Below the pieces are notes generated by a model, which did no database searches, was not told where the DNA came from, and saw only the letters and a program-made list of their open reading frames with translations. From positions 66,185,101-66,249,100 of the forward strand of contig NC_080428.1 of assembly GCF_029873635.1 (NCBI RefSeq): 64,000 nt of DNA. The letters are read 5' to 3'. Shown piece after piece: positions 57,013-64,000 of the stretch. Origin of the DNA: Malania oleifera. Lineage: Eukaryota > Streptophyta > Magnoliopsida > Santalales > Ximeniaceae. Each line of letters begins with the position of its first letter. Position 1 is the stretch's first letter. The translations under genes and the position numbers were made by a program.

Positions 57013-58486
57013 CCTGTAATGCCAATAGAACCTGAGGGGTCGAATGCACACACGATCCTACAAACTCGTACTCCTGCTCCCCAGGAGGTCTGAATACTAC
57101 CACATTCTCACAACAGTCGATTACAACATAACTAGAGGATAACGAATCCATCCCTAGTATGAAATCGAACCCAGACATGTTGTAGACCACAAGATTTTTT
57201 GGTAGCAATCTTCCCTGAATTACCACTAGACAGTTTTCTAACATCCTCCTACAGAACGATACACTCCCAGATGGTGTAACTACAGACAATTCTTCATTCA
57301 TGACTCGGGTCTCAACCCCATATAGTTTTACAAAGTTAGCAGATATTAAGGAATGAATCACACCCGAATCAAATAAAACCACAGCTCTATTTAGAAGCAA
57401 CATCATAGTACATGTCATCACATTCCTTGCATGCTCAGCATCCGTTGGAGTAAGTGAGTATACCCTTGCTAGAGCTGTGTTCGCCTGATAAGTTCCCCAG
57501 GATATCTGATTACTTCCCCGATTCTGACTTGAAACGGGCGTAGCCCTCTTTGGTGCGTGACAGTCCCGAGCTATGTGACCTAACTAGTCACAGTTGTAGT
57601 AGTTACCCCTAAATGGCCGGCATTCCCGTCACGCCATCTATGGCACCTAATACAACGATCACTCGACTGATTCACCTGAGAACTCTGACGCTCGGTATTT
57701 TAACGGTAACCTGAGCCCTTGTTCTTCTTCTTCCATGGTCCCTGGCGAGATCCAGACTGAGAACTAGAAGGTACTGGCCTCTTCTTCGATTCCTTATCCA
57801 CCTCATCCTCCTGGATGTCGATCTTGATCACAGTGGCCTTACCCACCAAAATCAAAAACTCACGGATCTGTAGCATTCTCACTAATCTACGAATGTCCTT
57901 CCTCATACCCTTCTTAAACCTCCGAGTCTTCTCATACTCATTCAAGATCAAACACGGCGCAAAACGGGATAGCTCTATATATCGAGCAGCATACCCGTGC
58001 ACCGTCATATCTCCCTATGTTAGAGCAGAAAACTCATCCGCCTTAGCATCGCGTGTGGAAGGCTGGGAAGTATCTCTCAAAGAACACTTCCTTGAATCGG
58101 CTCCATGTCATCTCTGTAGGACTGGCTCTCTACTTTTCCAGTAGACTCACCACAATCCACCATCGCCCCGCCTCCCTAGACAACTGGAAGGTAGCGTAGA
58201 GGACTCTCTGCTTATCCATGCATTGTAGGACCTCCAGAATCCTTTCGGTCTTCTCGACCCAGTCCTTTGCTATCATCGGATCGGGTCCTCTTGAAAACAT
58301 CAGAGGGTGCATATGTGTGAACATCTCAATGGTACACCCCGCAGCAGTAGAAGAATGTTCGCATCTCCTAAGACTCCACCTGATCTCCTGCATAACCTGC
58401 CTCGTCAACCCTCAAGGCACAGAAAGAGACTCATCACTCGTAGTCTCCTCGGAGCCATTTTTCAAATTATTATCCTTGGGCTCCAT
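57013..58486 (-). pseudogene. Element E gag and protease (fossil)
   Basis: Gag begins near 58486 with an MEPKDNN-type start as in D, with GCTIEMFTHMHPLMFS and EAGRWW (58408-58130); a second capsid part at 58008-57700; knuckle region near 57600; protease with VVLFDSGVIHS (about 57370-57400). Broken at several places. Confidence 0.86.
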
Positions 58487-58798
58487 TCTGAAAATACGAT
58501 AGGAATCTATTAGCACTCCTACGACACCTACAGTTAATGCAATCATTGACATCTAATCATGTTAACTACCATCTCACGGGTCCAGGTCTGTCCTATCACA
58601 CCGACACGAAAATCATCAATGGTTTGCCGTGATTTTACTTAATTCATCATTCCAGGAAAAACACATAACACTGCCAACGAGTCCCTGTCTAGCAACAAAA
58701 CAACCCTTGACCTATACTACTTATTTCCTACATCTTATACTCTAGTATGTACACATAGCTACGCCTAACCAAGTCTACAAGACCTACCAACCTGGTTA

Positions 58799-58810
58799 GC
58801 TCTAATACCA
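58799..58810 (-). promoter_or_regulatory. Element E primer binding site, initiator tRNA-Met
   Basis: TGGTATTAGAGC, one base off the standard site, three bases from the 5' LTR. Confidence 0.85.
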
Positions 58811-59926
58811 AGCTGTCACGCCCCGAACCTGATAATGGGACCCAAGGTGTGATGTAGTAACCTAACCTGTCCCTGTATCATACAAAACACCAATGGTACA
58901 ATAATGAATAATGGTCCAACCCTGTGGGGTTCCCGTACACCCTATACACATTCACATACACGACATATACACAGCAAAAAATGTTCTTTCTATACATACA
59001 TAATACCATACTAGGGTCTATACAGAAGGTGTCTAAGCTCCATAAAACATAAACTCGGGTGCCAGCCAAAACCCAAAACGACAACATGATATAGTCCTAG
59101 TACTTACACAAGTACTTCATGCAGTACACCGACCACTACGCTCCCAACATAAAGAAGCTAGTTTCAGTTACTCGAAGGACCTAAAAACATATACGTACAA
59201 TAGGGGTGAGACACTTCTTAATAAGGCATATACAAGTTATATCGGTGTGTGGCATATGAGTGTTATCATGACATAAAACATACACAGTTCAATACAATTC
59301 TAGTATTTTTCACAAAACAGTTTCAGTATAGTGCTCATCACACACACACACAGACACACATAATCAAGTAACCCGATGTCGCCACACCCTTCGGCCCGAA
59401 GCTGGCCTACATTACACGACGTCCCTGGCACATGGCGTAGCCCCAGGCTCCCATGGCATCGTACTGTTATATCTGGTGGATCCACACCCTTCGGTGATTA
59501 GCTGGAAAGGCGGTATTACACGCCCTCGAATATAGAGTCGGACACTCTTGCCACTAACAGGTGGTATTTCACACTTTCGGATATAGAGCCGAACACTCTT
59601 TCATAACCTAGAACAATTCAAAACTCCGTTCCTATATCTCATTTCAAAAAATCACAACACATGCATGTTCATATAACAAGTCATTCCACACTCATTTCGT
59701 AATCTCAACAATCACGATTTTCAAAATACAGTTTAAAACAAGTCAAGACACGGCCATCTCCATAACACAATATATATTACAATATATCCACGGTTTTCCA
59801 ACGAAACCAGAGATGCAACCCAATGCCCCCCTTTTCCCAAAACTATAACATGAAAAAATCAAAATTTTATCTGTTAGATTTTCCCAAATAAGTAGTCAAA
59901 ACACACACAGGATCGTGAACCACAAT

Positions 59927-62143
59927 TGTTGAATTAGGTCTAATCCCAAGAGTGGGGGGGGGGTGTGCATTGGGTATTTAAAAATTCTTTGACACTTATT
60001 TACCTCTTAAACCCTTCTTATATATTTACCAATGAATTTTTGTTACTCAATTACTTATGTGTATGGCTATCCAACCTATACATGCAATATACACAATTTA
60101 AATGCAGTGTTAAAAATAAAGAGTAAAGGGAAGAGAGAGGACAGACACGGTTTTACGAGGTTCAGCCGACTTGGCCTACATCCTCGCCTTGAGCAACCAC
60201 TCAAGGATTCACTAAATCCCTGCTCCTTAAATTGGGACGGAGCTTCCCTTACAATCCGCTGCTTACAAGAGGCACAACTCCCTCCTACTCCGCTGCTTAT
60301 AAGAGATACTACTCTCTCCTCTCACACCGGTTCACACACCGAACGGTGTATACAATAGAATCTGAAAATTAACACTCAAAACAATGCTTCTAACAAAAGC
60401 TTGTGAGTACAATTCAATTTCCTAACACATTAACATATGATTAAAATTGAAACTCATGAATGCATGAAAATGATACAATCATTTTATGTATGATATGCTT
60501 CAACACACAAATCCTTATTTAACCAAAACTCTCAAGTAAAGATATATTTAAAATGTTTTGGAGTACACTAGGGTTCTTGGTTCACTTTGCAAAAATGCGC
60601 AAATATATTTGATGTGAACTTGTTAACAAAAAAATCTGTCTTGAATATTAAATCAGTCAAAATCACAAAGTTTTTCTTTCATGTATTAAATCACAAACTG
60701 AGTATATTATTTTTCAGAAAATATCTCTCACTAGAATATATAGTTATAAGTACCAAAGATATTTAATCAAGCGTTAATATATCTGAAATATAGATCTTTT
60801 AGCAAACACACACTTGAATCAAACCTTTCATTCTATCACACACCCTAAATCAAGCAATGATCTTGTTTAGAATAACGATGTATATGTATAGGCACTTTCA
60901 AGATCAATCTTTTAATCAAAATAGGTTTTTCAATAATAAGCTCTATGAACAATATATATGTATATCTATATACCCTTGAATCAAAAACTAATCAGCCGAT
61001 CTAACAAAACGTTCTCAAGTAATGATCTTTTCAAAAATCAACTTTTATATGTTTACGCACACTCAAAATCAAAACTTTTCTAAAGATAATCAAGAGCACG
61101 TAATGAGATGAGAAGTTCTTAAAAATAATAACTTGAAAGATCAAACCTCAATACTGGATTGAAGTACAGTTGAATGAATGAATGCCCTTTGATTTTCGGA
61201 ATAACTTTGCCCAAAGACAATGAAAGTAGAATGAAGTGCAGACAATTAGCTCAAGTTTCTCTACAAGCTTGCAATACGATGTGTTCTTCTCTTGTTGTGT
61301 GTCTTCGTTTTTTTTTTTAGAGTTTATATAATCAGTATATATAGTGTCTAACCCTGAGGATTGATCTCAGCCGTTGGATCAAAGAAATAGCTCGCTAGTT
61401 CTTTTTAATAAAAATCACAATTTTAAGTTTCCCGCAAGTTCAGGCGCCTGAGGGGTGAAGTTCAGGCGACCGAAGTCATTAACCCTTTGAGAAAATAGCT
61501 TGGAATACAGGGTCAGGCGCCTAAAAAGGGTAGTTCAAGCTCCTGAAGTGAGTTCAGGCGTCTGAGGTTCCAAGGTCAGGTGACCGAGGTGCCTTGGCCA
61601 CTTTCTGTGTTTTCCCATTAATTCTTCAGGCTATCAAACTTAATCTTCAGGCTCCTGAAGAAATTCTTCAGGCTACTGAGGTGGAGTTTAGGCTACCGAA
61701 GTTCCCTTTTTTTATTTTCTTTTTCTAATTTCAAAAAATGCTTTGCTTTTTTTTCTTGAGTCTTTTATAAAACATATTTTTCATGATTTCAAAAATATTT
61801 CTAAGTCCATGAAGATTCTCTAATGATATACATGAAATGCATGAATCCTAAAGAAATTCTAATTTATGTTGAGCCTCAAATTAAATCATACGAGAATGTA
61901 AGTACATGAGTTCTAAATACCCATTCCCAAGATGATCTTGAACTTTTCCGCTTGCATCTTGATTCTTGTACTCTTTGAGTTCTATGGATCTTGCCAAGAT
62001 TTGTTAGCTTTACTTTGTGGCTTCCATGACTTGTTATCTTTCCGTACATGCTTAATATAGTTCCTGTTCACAAACTCAATGCACAGATCAAATATCAAGT
62101 GATTTGTCATTATCAAAACAGGATTGGACTCGTAGAGTCAACA
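59927..62143 (-). mobile_element. Insert K: long solo LTR, probably copia type
   Basis: Ends TGTTGA...TCAACA. Target sites ACAAT (59922-59926) and ACGGT (62144-62148) each differ by one base from ACAGT, a plausible original judging by related LTRs. On the minus strand TATATAAA (61330-61323) is followed by a leader and preceded by an array of CAGGCGCCTG words. ATCCAACGGCTGA (near 61370), common in plant copia LTRs, supports the class. No coding region seen. It lacks the Ty3-type conserved block. Confidence 0.72.
61438..61700 (-). repeat. Array of TTCAGGCGCCTGAA palindromes in K
   Basis: About nine near copies (tcaggcgcctga, tcaggcgaccga, tcaggctcctga, tcaggctactga), irregularly spaced, lying about 110 bp upstream of the TATA box on the minus strand. 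Confidence 0.82.
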
Positions 62144-62470
62144 ACGGTTCTACCAAATTTGATTTCAAAAATAACCGATATAAACAGAATCCCTTTACCT
62201 TTTCCTAAAAATCCAAACCCAAACTTTACAATTCCTAAATAGCGAACCGAATTCCCAAAACCTATAAATCACAGTACAAAACATAGTTACAATTCCATTC
62301 TCTACAAAACTACCAAAACGAAAATGAAAACCTAGCCTTACCTCGATTTTGGGTCAAATCCCAAACACGCTTGACAGGAAGATCCGTTCCACAGATTTCG
62401 AAGAGAATCCTTCCCTGATCCTCGTAGTAACGTCAGATCGTCGATTCTAACAACGTATGACGATGAAATC

Positions 62471-62523
<53 letters not shown>

Positions 62524-62832
62524 TTGATATCTTAGTTATGAAGCAATGGAAAAAGATATTTATAGAACCTTTGACTTGGCCAACCTCGTCGACGAGTCAA
62601 CATAGGTAGTTCGTCGATGTAGCGTTGGCCTCGTCGACGAACCTGAGATTTTCAAATTTCCCAAAACCTTTGGCTTCTCCTCATCGACGAGCCTCTGCAT
62701 TTAGTCACCAAACAAATGAAGGGCCTTCGTCTTCGTCGACGATCTCTGGCTTCGTTGACGAAGCCTGCTCAATTTACTGTTTTGCCCTTTCCTTATTTAT
62801 ATATTCCAAATCTCACGGATCGGGTTCTTACA

Positions 62833-64000
62833 CTTGAAGTAGGGTACCGGGTAATCAGATTATCACATAAAAACAAACCTAACAACGAAAGTTAATATTT
62901 ACAAACAATCTAGAATACAAATAACCAGAGTTCTATACATCCATACACAACCCAAAAATCCATAACATACTCTAGGGGATTACACAAACACATCCCCTAC
63001 ACAAAACACTTACCCTGTATATCAGGGTATTAGCTTCCCTCTATCTCGGAGCTCTATCTCCTGATTTGTTATGGTTCCTTGAAATATTTGAATATTTGGG
63101 TGAGACAACTCTCAGTAAGACGGAATAAATTATTTATAGTGTGTAACAGTATAAGTTTAGTTATATCATAATATACTCATTTAAGTGATTATATCATTTG
63201 AGAAAATATACTGATATGTACTCATAATCATATAGATATAAAACATAATCTTTTATAAGCTTTAATTCCATTTCTCAAATTTATACACATGCAACCAATA
63301 TTTATAGCGAAAGTTCCCGATAATAGGGGAGATTACACGCCAATACATGTAGCGCCCCTCTGCTTTGATATTGTTTATAACCCTACCCGATTAACTTGAG
63401 CGTGACTACAACTGATACTTATTAGGGCACTCATCTTACTCAGTAAGCCCTCAGGCGGAGAGTTTTACTTTGCCTAATTATTTATGTAATTAACCCTACA
63501 CTCTTTTTTTTTTTCATTTTCATTTCACCATATAGCTCATGATTGTCCTCGATAACCAATACGTGTGCTGTTTGTAACTCATGGCTACCTTGAGGATATT
63601 TTCCACGTCATGCTTCCCCCATGATCAGGGTTGTGCAACCCGAAGGCTGGATTTAAACTGCAGTTAGCCTACTCGGTTAGATCAAAATAAGAAATCCATT
63701 AATTCTTCTGTAGTACGATTGGCCTATCTAACCCTGGTCCGGACTCTAGGGGTAAAACTACCCTTCTCACTAGCTCAATTAACTATCACGCCACACTCTC
63801 CACGAGATCGTGTGGTTGCACTTGTCATCCCACTAGCAACGGTACCGTGCTTTCAGAAATACTCTAGTCCATCAGGGTTCTCATTTCCACATTTCCATAT
63901 TCACATTTCAATATTCATAATTCAGTATTCACATTGAAATATTCACATTGCAGTATTCCCATTTCAATATGTTGGTACATTTCATCACATCAGTAATATT
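62833..64000 (-). repeat. LTR L, running off the window
   Basis: No coding region. It has the conserved block at 63099-63118, GTGTGGTTGCACTTG at about 63809, AACGGTACCGTGCTT at about 63838 and a CTCTGC...TAGCGCC region that matches G in reverse. I read it as part of an LTR of G-related type on the minus strand into which E was inserted; the other end is outside the window. Confidence 0.6.

Larger units (their letters stand above)
40579..62832 (-). mobile_element. Element E: Ty3-type chromovirus-like LTR retrotransposon, host of four insertions
   Basis: LTRs 40579-44513 (3', split by I) and 58814-62832 (5', split by K). After removal of I and K both are about 1.8 kb; after removal of J and H the internal region is about 5.1 kb, matching D. 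Gag and LTR are related to those of D but clearly diverged. CTTGA follows the right end and occurs on the left side five bases before the LTR start (separated by cccga). A fossil with many breaks; the LTR pair differs more than that of D, so E appears the oldest Ty3-type copy in this half. Confidence 0.88.
58814..62832 (-). repeat. Element E 5' LTR, split by insert K
   Basis: Pieces 58814-59926 and 62144-62832. Palindrome array 62765-62588, TATAAATAT 62564-62556, (GA)n tract 62471-62520, conserved block 59224-59205, TTTTTAG|GTCC with AG complement 59181-59182. Confidence 0.88.

Overview
This is nuclear DNA of a flowering plant, probably a eudicot. Two intact host genes lie head to head. The rest is mostly nested LTR retrotransposons of plant Ty3 chromovirus type (chromodomain-like C-terminus, probably Tekay/Del), with two Ty1/copia-type remnants, two LINE remnants, MITE-like repeats and a plastid ycf2 fragment.

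Host genes. On the minus strand a parvulin-type peptidyl-prolyl isomerase (PIN4/Par14 type, 146 aa) is split over four coding exons between 2390 and 24157, with a non-coding first exon near 28503-28600. Its second intron is about 20.6 kb because a retrotransposon nest sits in it; without the insert it would be about 250 bp. On the plus strand (29115-30548) is a single-exon gene for a GH43-like five-bladed beta-propeller protein. The two genes share a roughly 500 bp promoter with six TGGGCY-type (site II) boxes.

Nest 1, inside the PIN4 intron: element A (3632-23939, plus) contains element B (8519-19653, minus; target duplication AGGAA). One LTR of B contains a solo LTR of the same family in the opposite direction, C (10317-12341). 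B and C together form a very large inverted repeat.

PIN4 intron 1 (24176-28502) holds a tandem duplication of about 1.1 kb, an RTE-type LINE tail, a TATG microsatellite and a run of 23 G.

Nest 2, from 31162 to the window end: the 3' half of a copia element (minus) is split by element D (31538-40237, minus). Next comes element E (40579-62832, minus), which lies inside what looks like an older LTR (L). E holds solo LTRs I, J and K and the shortened element H (49895-57012, plus); H holds solo LTR G (53577-56179).

All element coding regions are fossils with many breaks. The most interesting signal is in their LTRs. Ty3-type LTRs A-E, H, I and J share a layout: an array of palindromic 12-16-mers around GTCGAC, a TATA box directly after it, a CT-rich leader, a splice-donor-like GGTAAG, and a conserved block (TTACTGAG...GTCTCACC). 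In A, B, C, D and E an AG preceded by a pyrimidine tract lies exactly 24 nt after that block. I read this as an intron built into the LTR leader. I found no novel defence system, CRISPR array or other non-plant system.
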